DNA of 64,000 bases from SKLM01 sp964514285 (GTDB taxonomy: Bacteria; Chloroflexota; Anaerolineae; B4-G1): the NCBI GenBank assembly GCA_964514285.1, contig CAZEQC010000002.1, positions 1 through 64,000 of the forward strand. The letters are read 5' to 3'. How positions within the stretch are numbered: the stretch's first letter is position 1; each line of letters opens with the position of its first letter. The translations under genes were made by a program, and so were the position numbers. The notes below the pieces were generated by a model. That model searched no databases, was not told the DNA's origin, and was given only the letters and a program-made list of their open reading frames with translations. Shown here piece after piece: positions 1-8,771 of the stretch.

Positions 1-2
1 GC

Positions 3-1190
3 CTGGAACTGGACGGCCCCGACAAGCGCGTGTGGGAGAGCAATCAGTTCGAAGTCGGACCGGCTCATGTTGCCCCCCCAGCGCAAGGCAAAGGCGAGAC
101 GTTCATCGAGCGGCGGGGCCTACTGGTGCCCATCGGGATGCCCCCGGGGGAGTATCAGCTGCGAGTGCGTGTCTTCTCCCCAGAGGGAAAAGAGTGGCTG
201 CCAGAGAGCGGGGACTCGCTTGACGTAAGTGTCGTGCGGGTACGACACCACACACCACAAGCCAGGGAGATACGAGCGCTGCCTAATCATGGACTCCAGG
301 CGGATTTCGGCGACGACATCTCGCTGATTGGGTACGCCCCGTGGGGCCATAACTTCACACAGGGGAATCCCCTTCTATTCGACATCTACTGGCAGGCCTT
401 GAAGGCCCCGGATGAGGACTACGAACTCAAGATCGAGGTCGTACTCGATGGAGGATCGGTACTGACGGAGAAGCGCGTCCAGCCCATCGCCGATTGGCGC
501 CCCACCAGTTCCTGGAAAGCACAGGACGTGCTCAAAGGCCACTACGTGATCCCGCTACCAGCCGACACCCCTCCAGGTCCCTACTGCATTCGTCTATCGC
601 TCATCAGGCCTGATGGCTCGCCCTTGAGGGTGGAAGGAATACGAACACAGCGTGTCCTCGACTGGTGGGAACGAGAGCAGGCACTATTGGGCGAGGCCGT
701 GGTGCTCTTTGATGGGAAGATCGAGCCTCGATCGCGCCAATACCACCCTCCAGCTATGGATCATCAGGTAGACGTCGTGTTGAGCACCAACGAGGGGGAG
801 CAGAAGATACGCCTCCTGGGATACGACGTGTCCTCCAGCTCCGTCGAACCCGGGGGTGCGCTTGAGTTGACACTTTACTGGGAGCCCCTGAACCGCATGG
901 AGCACATCTACGCGGTGTTCAATCACCTAGTCGCCCCCGATGGAACGATGCAGGCTCAACGAGACGGCTGGCCACAACAGGGTACCTACCATACCAGCCA
1001 ATGGCTGCCAGGCGAGATCGTGGAAGACCACTACACCATCCACATACCAGCTGACGTCCCGCCGGGGATGAATGCACTCCGGGTGGGAATGTACGACGCC
1101 GGTACAGGAGAACGCCTCCTCATAGCGATCGACGGCGAGCCAGCGCCGGAACGGTACGTCGAGCTGACCACAGTCACGGTCGCGAAGTAG
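3..1190 (+). CDS. C-terminal part of a GT-C type membrane glycosyltransferase (partial, 5' end outside window)
   Basis: The reading frame is open to the first base of the window (frame of position 3) and ends at TAG 1188-1190; a GTG at 30 is only an internal codon. What remains is not the membrane catalytic part but extracytoplasmic beta-sandwich repeats. One repeat lies around the middle (GYAPWGHNF, then LLFDIYWQAL, then PADTPPGPYCIRLSL). A second lies at the end (LLGYDVSSSSVEPGG, LELTLYWEPL, AVFNHLVAPDG, AQRDGWPQQGTYHTSQW, PPGMNALRVGMYD). The same domain ends the next two genes and the DUF2079 gene at 51086. By analogy the missing N-terminus is probably a GT39-like integral membrane transferase using a lipid-linked sugar. 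The tail may bind glycan or acceptor outside the membrane; this is inference. Confidence 0.75.
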   Translation: MELDGPDKRVWESNQFEVGPAHVAPPAQGKGETFIERRGLLVPIGMPPGEYQLRVRVFSPEGKEWLPESGDSLDVSVVRVRHHTPQAREIRALPNHGLQADFGDDISLIGYAPWGHNFTQGNPLLFDIYWQALKAPDEDYELKIEVVLDGGSVLTEKRVQPIADWRPTSSWKAQDVLKGHYVIPLPADTPPGPYCIRLSLIRPDGSPLRVEGIRTQRVLDWWEREQALLGEAVVLFDGKIEPRSRQYHPPAMDHQVDVVLSTNEGEQKIRLLGYDVSSSSVEPGGALELTLYWEPLNRMEHIYAVFNHLVAPDGTMQAQRDGWPQQGTYHTSQWLPGEIVEDHYTIHIPADVPPGMNALRVGMYDAGTGERLLIAIDGEPAPERYVELTTVTVAK

Positions 1191-1227
1191 CAGAGGACGG
1201 AAGCTAAACGGACAGCAGGTTGGCTCT

Positions 1228-3561
1228 ATGGATCATGCACGCAAGCCTCGACTCCCCCGTTCTTTCCCATCTCTTTCCGACCATGGGCCACTGTTGGTCT
1301 GCTTGTTCCTCTACTTCGCCGTCTCCACGCTCTATGGCATCACCATCCCCATCTTTGAGACGCCGGACGCCAATGGTCACTACGCCTACATCCACGAGTT
1401 GACTGAGGGACGCGGTCTGCCGGTGCAGGGGGAGCCCTCGGGGAGACGGGTCACCGGCTACGTGGCAAGCCACCCTCCACTCTACTACGCTCTCTGTGCC
1501 GCGATGAGCTTCTGGGTGCTCGACGACGTCGATTTCGAGGACTGGGCCTGGCGGAACCCGCACCAGACGATGGGAGATGCCGACCGGCCGGTTAACAAGA
1601 ACGTCCTGGTTCACACGCCAGCCGAGCGCTTTCCCTGGCATGGCACCGCGCTGACGATGCACATTGCGCGTTTTGTCTCCACCCTGCTCGGGGCGCTGGC
1701 CGTCGTCGCGACCTACGGGATAGCCTTGGAGCTCTTCCCCGGACAACTGTGGCTAGCTCTGGGAGCGACCGCGCTGACGGCCTTCAACCCGATGTTCGTC
1801 TTCACGAGCGCACGGGTGAGCAATGACGCGGCGGTCACCGCTTTTGGATCGCTGGCTATCTGGGGCACGGTGCGCCTGGCGATGAGAGGGCTCTCCAGAA
1901 AGGGCCTAGTGCTGACAGGTGCAGCCCTGGGGCTGGCAACCCTCTCCAAGCTGAGCGGCGTCGTCCTTGCCCCTGCCGTCGCCCTGGCGCTCCTCATCGA
2001 CAGCGCGCGCAGGTGGCGTCAGCGGCCGAGCACCCCGTGGGATCGTCGTCTGGCGGCGATCGCCGCTCGCTGGGCGTGGCTGGGCTTGATTGCCTTGGTC
2101 ATCTGCGGCTGGTGGTTCGCTCGCAACGCCATCCTCTACCAGGAATGGATGGGCGTCGATGCCTGGCTCAGCCACACGGCCACTGTCCGGGCCGAACCGA
2201 TCGGGTTGCTGGCGGTTATCCCCGAGCTTGGCGGGCTGGAGAAATCCTATTGGGCGATGTTCGGGTGGTTCAACGTCGCTGTGGCCCCCTGGATGTACCG
2301 CATCTGGTGGGTGCTGGTCCGTCTGGCCCTCATCGGGCTAGGTCTCGTCATCTTGGATCAGTTTAGGACACAGCACTTCAGCCGCAGAGCACAGGGGGGA
2401 TTGCTGATCCTGATCAGCGCCTTCGTCTTGAATCTGGCCTCCGTGTGGCGCTTCATCATGATCGTGATGGGCGCGCAGGGGCGGTACCTGATGCCCGTGG
2501 TCGCCCCGATCTCGATCCTCCTGGTGATGGGCCTGGGACGCCTCGTGCCGAAGGGCTCGTCCCCTTATCGTCGGCATCAGGGGCTGGCCCTAAGCATCGG
2601 CGTATCCCACCTCGCGCTGACGCTGATCTGTCTGAGCTTCTTCATCCTGCCGGCCTACGCCAAGCCGGAGGCCGTGGAGGAGAGAGACGTGCCCGAGGAG
2701 ATGACCCGACTCGATCTCTCCTTCGACGGGACATCGGTCAATCTTCTGGGTGGAACGATCGAAACAGAGAATGCACACGCTGGCGACCGGATCCCGCTTA
2801 GCCTCTACTGGCGGGCGGCAAAGCCGCCCGCGGGGGACTATCGCGCTTTTGTCCAGATTCTAGGGCGAGATAATGAGCCAATCGCCGGCGTCGACTGCTA
2901 CCCTGGCGGAGGCACCTTTCCCCCCACGCTTTGGCGATCGGAGGTAATTTATCGAGATCGGTACCAGCTTCCCATCGCCGCGGGCGCCGAAGTGCCGACC
3001 GCCGGGTACCTCCACGCTGGCCTCTACGCAGAGGATGGGAGGCGGCTGCGGGCCCGCCGATCCTCTGATCAACCGCCACTGGCGTTAGCCCTGTTAGACC
3101 GGGTTGCCGTTCGCCCAAGCAAGCCCATCTCCGATGAGGTCACCCATCCGATAGGTGCAAAGCTGGGTAAGTCCATCACGCTGGTAGGGTATGAACCCTC
3201 AGCCGAAAGGGTGAGGCCCGGCGGCACGCTCACGGCCACGCTGGTCTGGCGTGCGGAGGGGGCGCTGGATGTCGACTACACCTCCTTCGTCCATCTGGTG
3301 GACGCAGACGGGAGACTGATCGCCCAAAGCGACCACCCGCCACTGGGCGGTGCCTATCCCACCTCCCTCTGGAAAGCCGGAGATGTGGTGCGCGATCCCC
3401 ATCACCTGGACCTAAGCGACGGCAGTGCATCCGGGGCTTGCACATTGTCGGTAGGTATGTACAATCTCAGGTCCGGTGAACGTCTGCCTGCCTACGCAGA
3501 GCCAGGAGGCACACGTCTGGAGGACGATGTCATCGTTGCTGGACAAGTGATTATCGAATGA
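1228..3561 (+). CDS. GT39/ArnT-like membrane glycosyltransferase with two C-terminal beta-domains
   Basis: A 777-residue protein. The first roughly 480 residues are a polytopic GT-C fold with many hydrophobic helices. An acidic first extracytoplasmic loop (FETPDANGHYAYIHE) corresponds to the catalytic Asp region of PMT/ArnT-like enzymes, which move a sugar from a polyprenyl phosphate carrier to an acceptor outside the membrane. After the last helix (about 465-485) come two copies of the window's recurring beta-domain, about 495-632 and 635-777. The second has the clearest motif set: TLVWRAEG, YTSFVHLVDADG, LIAQSDHPP, GGAYPTSLW, LSVGMYNLRSGERL. The gene follows the partial transferase by 37 bp and its last four bases overlap the next start (ATGA), so the three are co-transcribed. 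The sugar and acceptor cannot be told. Confidence 0.85.
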   Translation: MDHARKPRLPRSFPSLSDHGPLLVCLFLYFAVSTLYGITIPIFETPDANGHYAYIHELTEGRGLPVQGEPSGRRVTGYVASHPPLYYALCAAMSFWVLDDVDFEDWAWRNPHQTMGDADRPVNKNVLVHTPAERFPWHGTALTMHIARFVSTLLGALAVVATYGIALELFPGQLWLALGATALTAFNPMFVFTSARVSNDAAVTAFGSLAIWGTVRLAMRGLSRKGLVLTGAALGLATLSKLSGVVLAPAVALALLIDSARRWRQRPSTPWDRRLAAIAARWAWLGLIALVICGWWFARNAILYQEWMGVDAWLSHTATVRAEPIGLLAVIPELGGLEKSYWAMFGWFNVAVAPWMYRIWWVLVRLALIGLGLVILDQFRTQHFSRRAQGGLLILISAFVLNLASVWRFIMIVMGAQGRYLMPVVAPISILLVMGLGRLVPKGSSPYRRHQGLALSIGVSHLALTLICLSFFILPAYAKPEAVEERDVPEEMTRLDLSFDGTSVNLLGGTIETENAHAGDRIPLSLYWRAAKPPAGDYRAFVQILGRDNEPIAGVDCYPGGGTFPPTLWRSEVIYRDRYQLPIAAGAEVPTAGYLHAGLYAEDGRRLRARRSSDQPPLALALLDRVAVRPSKPISDEVTHPIGAKLGKSITLVGYEPSAERVRPGGTLTATLVWRAEGALDVDYTSFVHLVDADGRLIAQSDHPPLGGAYPTSLWKAGDVVRDPHHLDLSDGSASGACTLSVGMYNLRSGERLPAYAEPGGTRLEDDVIVAGQVIIE

Positions 3562-5822
3562 ATCTATCCAAGCTCTCAAATCGTTCAGTTCTAGTGCTTA
3601 TCGTGGGGCTCTATCTCATCGTGGGGATCACTTACACCCTCGCCACTCCGGTGCTGGAGGCCTCCGACGAGTTCAAACACTACCCGTACGTTCAGTACGT
3701 GCAGACGCACCACGATCTGCCCGTCCTGGATCCACCGACATGCCTGGAAACGCCGTCGGCGTGTCCATGGCTGCAGGATGGCGGGCAGCCCCCCACCTAC
3801 TACATCTTGTTGGCCGCAGCGACATCGTGGATCGACACCTCCGACCTGGACGAGATCCGCCGCGTGAACTGGCACGCCTTCATCGGCGATCCCGGGCAGA
3901 TATGCAATAAGAACCTGATCATCCATCGCCCAGAGCAGGAGCGGTATCCATGGGACGGCGCCGTGCTGGCGGTCCACGTGTGTCGCCTGATCACGGTCGT
4001 GATCGGAGCAGGATCCGTCGTCTTAACCTACCTTGCCGTGCGCGATTTATTTCCTGACCGCTCCGCGCTGGCGCTGGGCGCCACGGCCTTAACGGCTTTC
4101 AATCCGATGTTCATCTTCGTCAACGCCTCGGTCAACAACGATGCTATGACGACCTTCGTCGGGTGCCTCAATCTGCTGATGTTCGTGCGCTTGGTGCGCG
4201 ACGGACTGCGCAAACCACTGTCACTTTGGCGCTACGGGCTGGTAGGGGTCACCATGGGCCTCTTCTTGCTGACCAAACTAAGCGCTCTGACAGCTCTCAT
4301 GCTGCTCCCCATCCTTCTCGCCTGGATCAGCTATCGTCGGCGGAGTTGGCGCCCCCTTCTGGTGGGTATGACAGTCATCGTCGCGGTCGCTGCCCTGATG
4401 AGCGGTTGGTGGTTCGCCCGCAACTGGAGACTCTACGGCGACTTGACCGGGCTGAACGCGTTCATAGCGATCCAGGGAAGACGTGGAGGGTTTCCCTCGC
4501 TCCAGGATTGGATCGAGGAGTTCGTCACGTTCCGTTGGACCTACTGGGGGCTCTTCGGCGCAGTGAACGTGATGGCCCCGATATGGGTCTATCGCTTCTT
4601 CGACTTGCTATCATTGGTCGGATTGATCGGCTTTGGGATCTGGGTGGTGCGCAGCGGCGAACTCGATCGTCTGGTGGAGGCTGTTCGCCATCCGCAGTTA
4701 GCCTCTCGTCCGAGATTGTGGTGGATTCCCACGATCTGGGCCGGCATCCTCTTCGTTTCCGTCCTGCGCTGGACCTGGATCTTCTATTCCTTCCAGGGTC
4801 GTTTCATGTTTCCCAACGTCGGCGGCATCAGCGCGCTGCTGATGGTGGGGCTGCATCAATGGGTGCCAGCGAAGCATCGCCCGAAGCTGAGCCTCGGTGT
4901 CGGGCTAAGCACACTGATCATCGCGGCGATGCTCCCTTTCACGTCGATCTTCCCAGCTTACGACCAGCCCGAGGCCCTGACACGCTCTGACGTGCCGGAA
5001 AGCGCTCGGGTCGACCCGGTGCGCATCGGCAGTGTGGCCCAGGTGGTGGGATGGGCGTTCGAGGAACAGACCGTGGAGCCCAACGACACCGATGCCTACG
5101 TCGATGTGGTCGTCTACTGGCAAGCTGTGGCGCCTGATGGCGAGGACTACATCAGCTTTGCACACGTGCTGGGCCGGAATCATGAGCTCGCGGGAGAGAT
5201 CAACCGGCGCCCTGCCTGCGGGATGGTGCCGACGGATCTATGGCAATCCGGACAGGTTTGGCGCGATCCGTATCGAATACCAATCGCAGAGAACGCTCGA
5301 GCCCCCAGCCGCCTGCGCGTCGAGGTCGGTCTGTACGATCCTCAGACCAAGAGCACCCTGGGCATGGTGCAGGTTGGGGAGGCCAAGTTGGCCCCACCCG
5401 AGTCGGCATCCGAGATCGATCACTCCCTAAACGTGAAGCTGGCCGACGGGATGACCCTGCAAGGCTACAACCTAGCCCCGAGAGAGGTGAGCGCTGGCGA
5501 GAGCTTGACTGTGACGCTTCATTGGAAGGTGAGAGCAGCTCCCTCGGAGGACTATCAGGTGTTCGTCCACCTTCTTGGCGATGGTCCCGAGCCCTTGGCC
5601 CAGGGCGATGGGCCACCGCTGGGGGGAGACTATCCCACATCACTCTGGGCGGCCGGGGAGAGGATCTCCGATGCCCATCCCGTAACGCTGCCCGCCGATC
5701 TACCCGCCGGCAGGTATCGTCTCCTGGTAGGAATGTACAATCTGGAGACGATGAAACGAGTGACGCGATCGGATGGCAGCGGCACCAGCATCGAGATACC
5801 TTTGACTGTGACCGGGGGCTGA
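3558..5822 (+). CDS. GT39-like membrane glycosyltransferase with two C-terminal beta-domains (paralogue of preceding gene)
   Basis: 754 residues, overlapping the preceding gene by four bases, with the same architecture: a GT-C membrane part (about 1-475) and two extracytoplasmic beta-domains (about 485-615 and 620-754). The loop EASDEFKHYPYVQY near residue 35 carries the acidic residues typical of the first loop of dolichyl/undecaprenyl-phosphate-dependent transferases. Strongly parallel segments with the upstream protein (ALGATALTAFNPMF, SVNNDAMT, GWWFARNWRLY) show that the two arose by tandem duplication. The second repeat is near-consensus (YQVFVHLLGDG, LAQGDGPPLGGDYPTSLW, PAGRYRLLVGMYNLET). 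It probably acts on the same surface polymer as its neighbours and the ligase that follows. Donor and acceptor are unknown. Confidence 0.85.
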   Translation: MNLSKLSNRSVLVLIVGLYLIVGITYTLATPVLEASDEFKHYPYVQYVQTHHDLPVLDPPTCLETPSACPWLQDGGQPPTYYILLAAATSWIDTSDLDEIRRVNWHAFIGDPGQICNKNLIIHRPEQERYPWDGAVLAVHVCRLITVVIGAGSVVLTYLAVRDLFPDRSALALGATALTAFNPMFIFVNASVNNDAMTTFVGCLNLLMFVRLVRDGLRKPLSLWRYGLVGVTMGLFLLTKLSALTALMLLPILLAWISYRRRSWRPLLVGMTVIVAVAALMSGWWFARNWRLYGDLTGLNAFIAIQGRRGGFPSLQDWIEEFVTFRWTYWGLFGAVNVMAPIWVYRFFDLLSLVGLIGFGIWVVRSGELDRLVEAVRHPQLASRPRLWWIPTIWAGILFVSVLRWTWIFYSFQGRFMFPNVGGISALLMVGLHQWVPAKHRPKLSLGVGLSTLIIAAMLPFTSIFPAYDQPEALTRSDVPESARVDPVRIGSVAQVVGWAFEEQTVEPNDTDAYVDVVVYWQAVAPDGEDYISFAHVLGRNHELAGEINRRPACGMVPTDLWQSGQVWRDPYRIPIAENARAPSRLRVEVGLYDPQTKSTLGMVQVGEAKLAPPESASEIDHSLNVKLADGMTLQGYNLAPREVSAGESLTVTLHWKVRAAPSEDYQVFVHLLGDGPEPLAQGDGPPLGGDYPTSLWAAGERISDAHPVTLPADLPAGRYRLLVGMYNLETMKRVTRSDGSGTSIEIPLTVTGG

Positions 5823-5829
5823 GGTCAAG

Positions 5830-7326
5830 ATGACAACACAAGACTGGCTCTATCGAATCTTCGCTTCTCGCTACCGGTGGCTAACAGCGCTGGCGGCGCT
5901 GGCGCTCTGCGCGGTGCTGGCCGCTGGGGTTGGCTACCTCCTCGCCGAGCTTGGGCCCCTTATCGCCGGAGCGGGGATGGTGGGGCTTTTCCTGGGTGTC
6001 TGGATGCTGCAGGATATCGAGGTAGCCTACTGGTCCGTCATAGGCGTCGTCTGCCTGCTGCCTTTCGCGTCGTTTCCCTTCGACCTGGGTTTCACCCCCA
6101 CCTTTCTCGACGCGGCGCTGGGCGCGCTGTTCCTCGTCTGGCTACTGCAGATCGCCAGCGGAGCCCAAGACACCTTCGTCGCCACCCCCCTGGGCCTGCC
6201 CGTTATCGTCTTTATGCTCTTGGCGATAGGCGCTTTCGTCTTCGGGCTGGGTCACGTGCCACTGGCCCTAGGGTTCCTACAGACCTACCTACGTCGCTTC
6301 GCCGAGGTGATGCTCAGCGTGGCGATCTTCTTCCTGGTGGTAAACACCGTGCAGGACAGTGGGCGGCTTCGCCGCGTCGTACGGGCCCTGTTGCTCGGGG
6401 CTTTTGCCTCGGCCTTGCTGGGGGTTGGACTGTACGTCGTCGCCGATCAGATCTCGGCCGACGCCGTCATCCAGGCCCTGTCAGCCTTGGGACGGATCGG
6501 GTACCCCACCGGGCCAGGCGTCCTGCGTTATATCCGAGACAACCCTGAGTTACCGATGCGGGCCACCTCGACATCTGTCGATCCCAACGTACTGGGAAGC
6601 CTGCTCAACGTGACCTTGGCCATCGGCGTACCGCAGCTTTTCGTCCGTCGGCCCATCATCCGTCGCCGCTACCTGGTGCCTATGCTGGGCGTGATGGCTC
6701 TCTGTCTGGGGTTGACGATGAGCCGCGGCTCGATGGTCGGGCTGGCGGCTGCTCTGGTCGTGGTGGCAACATTGCGCTACCGGAAGCTCTGGATCCTCAT
6801 GGCGGGAGCTCTAGTGCTGATGCTTCTCCTGCCTCAGACACAGGAACTCGTGTCGCACTTCATCGAGGGGTTCTTGGTCGAGGATCTGGCGACCCAGATG
6901 CGCATGGGCGAGTACAAAGACGCTCTGATCTTGATCCGACGTTACCCACTGTTGGGCGTTGGATTCGCCGGTTCCCCTGATATCGACACCTATATTGGCG
7001 TCGCCAACCTCTACTTGCTGATCGCTGAGGTGATGGGCCTGGTAGGGCTGACCAGCTTTCTCGTGGTCATGGGCACACTCCTCATCCGCTTCTGGCGCAA
7101 GCGAGGCATCACCAGAAGTGAGCAAGACGACGCAGCCACCTCGGAAGCGTTGTGGTGGGGCCTGCACGCCGGCCTGATAGGAGCGCTGACGGGCGGTGTC
7201 TTCGACCATTACTTCTTCAACCTGGACTTCCATCACTCGGTCACACTCTTTTGGTTGGTAGTGGGGTTAGCAACAGCGTCCACAGAGCTGATGGGAAGAC
7301 GCCCTGCAGAAGAACAAAGCAGCTAG
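5830..7326 (+). CDS. O-antigen ligase/Wzy-like membrane polymerase
   Basis: 498 residues, about eleven membrane helices, starting ATG eight bases after the preceding stop. The Wzy_C/O-antigen-ligase core is seen at about 270-380: a long periplasmic loop, TMSRGSMVGLAAAL, and a later segment with YPLLGVGFAGSP. The G-x-G-x-G near the end of the large loop is typical of the family. These enzymes join lipid-linked glycan units or attach them to an acceptor on the outer face of the membrane. Position right after three GT-C transferases supports a role in making one surface polysaccharide or glycoprotein glycan. Polymerase and ligase cannot be told apart from sequence. Confidence 0.8.
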   Translation: MTTQDWLYRIFASRYRWLTALAALALCAVLAAGVGYLLAELGPLIAGAGMVGLFLGVWMLQDIEVAYWSVIGVVCLLPFASFPFDLGFTPTFLDAALGALFLVWLLQIASGAQDTFVATPLGLPVIVFMLLAIGAFVFGLGHVPLALGFLQTYLRRFAEVMLSVAIFFLVVNTVQDSGRLRRVVRALLLGAFASALLGVGLYVVADQISADAVIQALSALGRIGYPTGPGVLRYIRDNPELPMRATSTSVDPNVLGSLLNVTLAIGVPQLFVRRPIIRRRYLVPMLGVMALCLGLTMSRGSMVGLAAALVVVATLRYRKLWILMAGALVLMLLLPQTQELVSHFIEGFLVEDLATQMRMGEYKDALILIRRYPLLGVGFAGSPDIDTYIGVANLYLLIAEVMGLVGLTSFLVVMGTLLIRFWRKRGITRSEQDDAATSEALWWGLHAGLIGALTGGVFDHYFFNLDFHHSVTLFWLVVGLATASTELMGRRPAEEQSS

Positions 7327-7409
7327 GCGATCTGACTTAACACCCCCACGCCAGGCGATTTGGGTTCTGATCCCCTCCAAGACGTTTACTCGCACCCTTG
7401 GTTCATGCG

Positions 7410-7418
7410 TGTTATAAT
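7410..7418 (+). promoter_or_regulatory. Extended -10 promoter upstream of the M50 protease gene
   Basis: TGTTATAAT (TG-n-TATAAT) is a perfect extended -10 element. No -35 hexamer lies at 16-18 bases; TTTACT at 7385 is 22 bases away and is probably not used. Transcription would start near 7425, giving a leader of about 75 bases before the TTG start at 7501. Confidence 0.6.
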
Positions 7419-7436
7419 GCATTCATCTGGGAGAAG

Positions 7437-7477
7437 ATGGGCATCACTAGGTGACGTCGAGGCCCGGTCGTGCCCAT
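7437..7477 (+). promoter_or_regulatory. Structured 5' leader of the M50 protease gene (candidate three-way junction)
   Basis: Seven-base arms ATGGGCA (7437-7443) and TGCCCAT (7471-7477) can close a stem. Inside it TCAC-tag-GTGA forms a small hairpin (7444-7454), and CGA/TCG (7458-7460 with 7468-7470) can form a second weak one. It sits between the predicted transcription start and the ribosome site. I do not recognise a known riboswitch class. Confidence 0.3.
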
Positions 7478-7500
7478 ATGATTAGAAGAGGTGCAGGACA

Positions 7501-8139
7501 TTGTTAGGAAATCTATTTGATCCAAACCGGCTTGTCACGCTGGCTATTCTTTTTCTGACCAGTATGCCCCTTCACGAATGGGCGCATGCCTGGACAGCGT
7601 TTCAACTAGGAGACAACACGGCTGCCCGGCGGGGACGGTTGACCCTCAATCCGTTGGCCCATCTGGATCCGATCGGCACGCTTTCCTTGGCGCTGTTCGG
7701 CTTCGGATGGGGGAAACCGGTGCCCGTCAGTCCCTACCGCCTGCGCGGGGATATGCGGAAGAGCCGCGCGCTGGTGAGCGTCGCCGGTCCTCTCTCCAAT
7801 CTTGTGCTGGCCATGGCGGCTGCCGTTCCGTTCCGCCTCGGGTGGTTGAGCCTCTACGGCGGGACCTCGACGATCAGCCCGCAAGGTATTCTGATGCAGT
7901 TCATCAGCATCAACCTGGCGTTGATGATCTTCAACTTGATTCCCATTCCCCCGCTCGACGGCTCTCGGATCTTGACATGGCTGTTACCGCGAGCGTGGGC
8001 CATCAAGCTGGAGCGGTTGGAGCAGTTCGGTGGACCCGGCTTGATGCTGGGGCTCTATCTGCTATCCAGGTTAGGGATTCTAGGCCTGATTATGAATCCG
8101 CTGATGACCTTCATGTTCCGAGCGCTGCTTATCTACTAA
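7501..8139 (+). CDS. Site-2 protease family (M50) membrane metalloprotease
   Basis: 212 residues. The zinc motif HEXXH is H25-E26-W-A-H29 in the first membrane helix (PLHEWAHAW), and the third ligand motif is NLIPIPPLDGSRI (Asp near residue 160), as in short YwhC/RseP-like M50B proteases with no PDZ domain. These cut within membrane helices of substrate proteins, often regulatory factors. The start is TTG at 7501, preceded by AGAGGTG. The next gene begins 17 bases after the stop, so the HD protein is probably co-transcribed. The substrate is not predictable, because no anti-sigma factor lies nearby. Confidence 0.88.
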   Translation: MLGNLFDPNRLVTLAILFLTSMPLHEWAHAWTAFQLGDNTAARRGRLTLNPLAHLDPIGTLSLALFGFGWGKPVPVSPYRLRGDMRKSRALVSVAGPLSNLVLAMAAAVPFRLGWLSLYGGTSTISPQGILMQFISINLALMIFNLIPIPPLDGSRILTWLLPRAWAIKLERLEQFGGPGLMLGLYLLSRLGILGLIMNPLMTFMFRALLIY

Positions 8140-8156
8140 CCTGGATCGGATAGCAG

Positions 8157-8684
8157 GTGAAGCTGACAAAGACCGTTCGGTACCGAGTCGAGCAGTTCCT
8201 ACGGGCGCTGATAGCGCCGCACACGGTTTCGGAGCAGAGAATCAAGAGAGCGGCGAGGATCCTGTCGCCGGAGGCACGGGCGCTGTTCGTTCAACAGACA
8301 CCGCAAGATCAGCGCCATGCGTTGTCCGTCTATGAAACGCTTCTCAAGAGGGGCCACTCAAACAGAGACCTTCTGGGGGCAGCGTTGCTGCACGATGTCG
8401 GCAAGGCCGCCTCTCCAGCTTCCCCGTTACAACGAGGAATCTTCGTGCTAGCGAAGCGTTTCGCGCCGGAGGCACTGGAGCGGCTAGTCAGGGGTACAGC
8501 TGGGGGCGGTCCCCTGGTCACCTACGTCAACCATGCCGAGATCGGCGCGTGCCGGGCCGAGGAGGCAGGATGCTCACCCTTGACCGTCGAGCTGATCCGT
8601 CACCATGAGTGTCCGCTGGAAGCCTGTCGGACAGAGCGCGATCGCCTGCTGACGGCGCTACAGTCAGCTGACAATATGAACTAA
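8157..8684 (+). CDS. HD-domain metal-dependent phosphohydrolase
   Basis: 175 residues, GTG start. A compact HD domain shows a first His in the helix QQTPQDQRHALSVYE, then the HD pair in ALLHDVGKAASP (about residues 78-90), and later HHECP. This matches the divalent-metal site of HDc phosphohydrolases acting on nucleotides or nucleotide second messengers. There is no fused sensor or synthetase domain, so it is not a RelA-type enzyme. It follows the M50 gene closely. The specific substrate is unknown. Related stand-alone HD proteins are common in Chloroflexota and are usually annotated only by domain. Confidence 0.8.
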   Translation: MKLTKTVRYRVEQFLRALIAPHTVSEQRIKRAARILSPEARALFVQQTPQDQRHALSVYETLLKRGHSNRDLLGAALLHDVGKAASPASPLQRGIFVLAKRFAPEALERLVRGTAGGGPLVTYVNHAEIGACRAEEAGCSPLTVELIRHHECPLEACRTERDRLLTALQSADNMN

Positions 8685-8771
8685 GATGAGAGCCGGGCAC
8701 CAAGCATCCTGCCATTCCGGGGCAGCTGCACGTGACGGGCTCCGTTGCCCCTCTATTGAGGAGGTATGACG

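Noticed and set aside
1204..1746. Long minus-strand open frame opposite the second glycosyltransferase
   Set aside because: It is a shadow of a G+C-rich coding region, has no ribosome site and its product has no recognisable domain; similar shadows (for example 5200-5841 minus and 4163-4990 plus) were dropped for the same reason.
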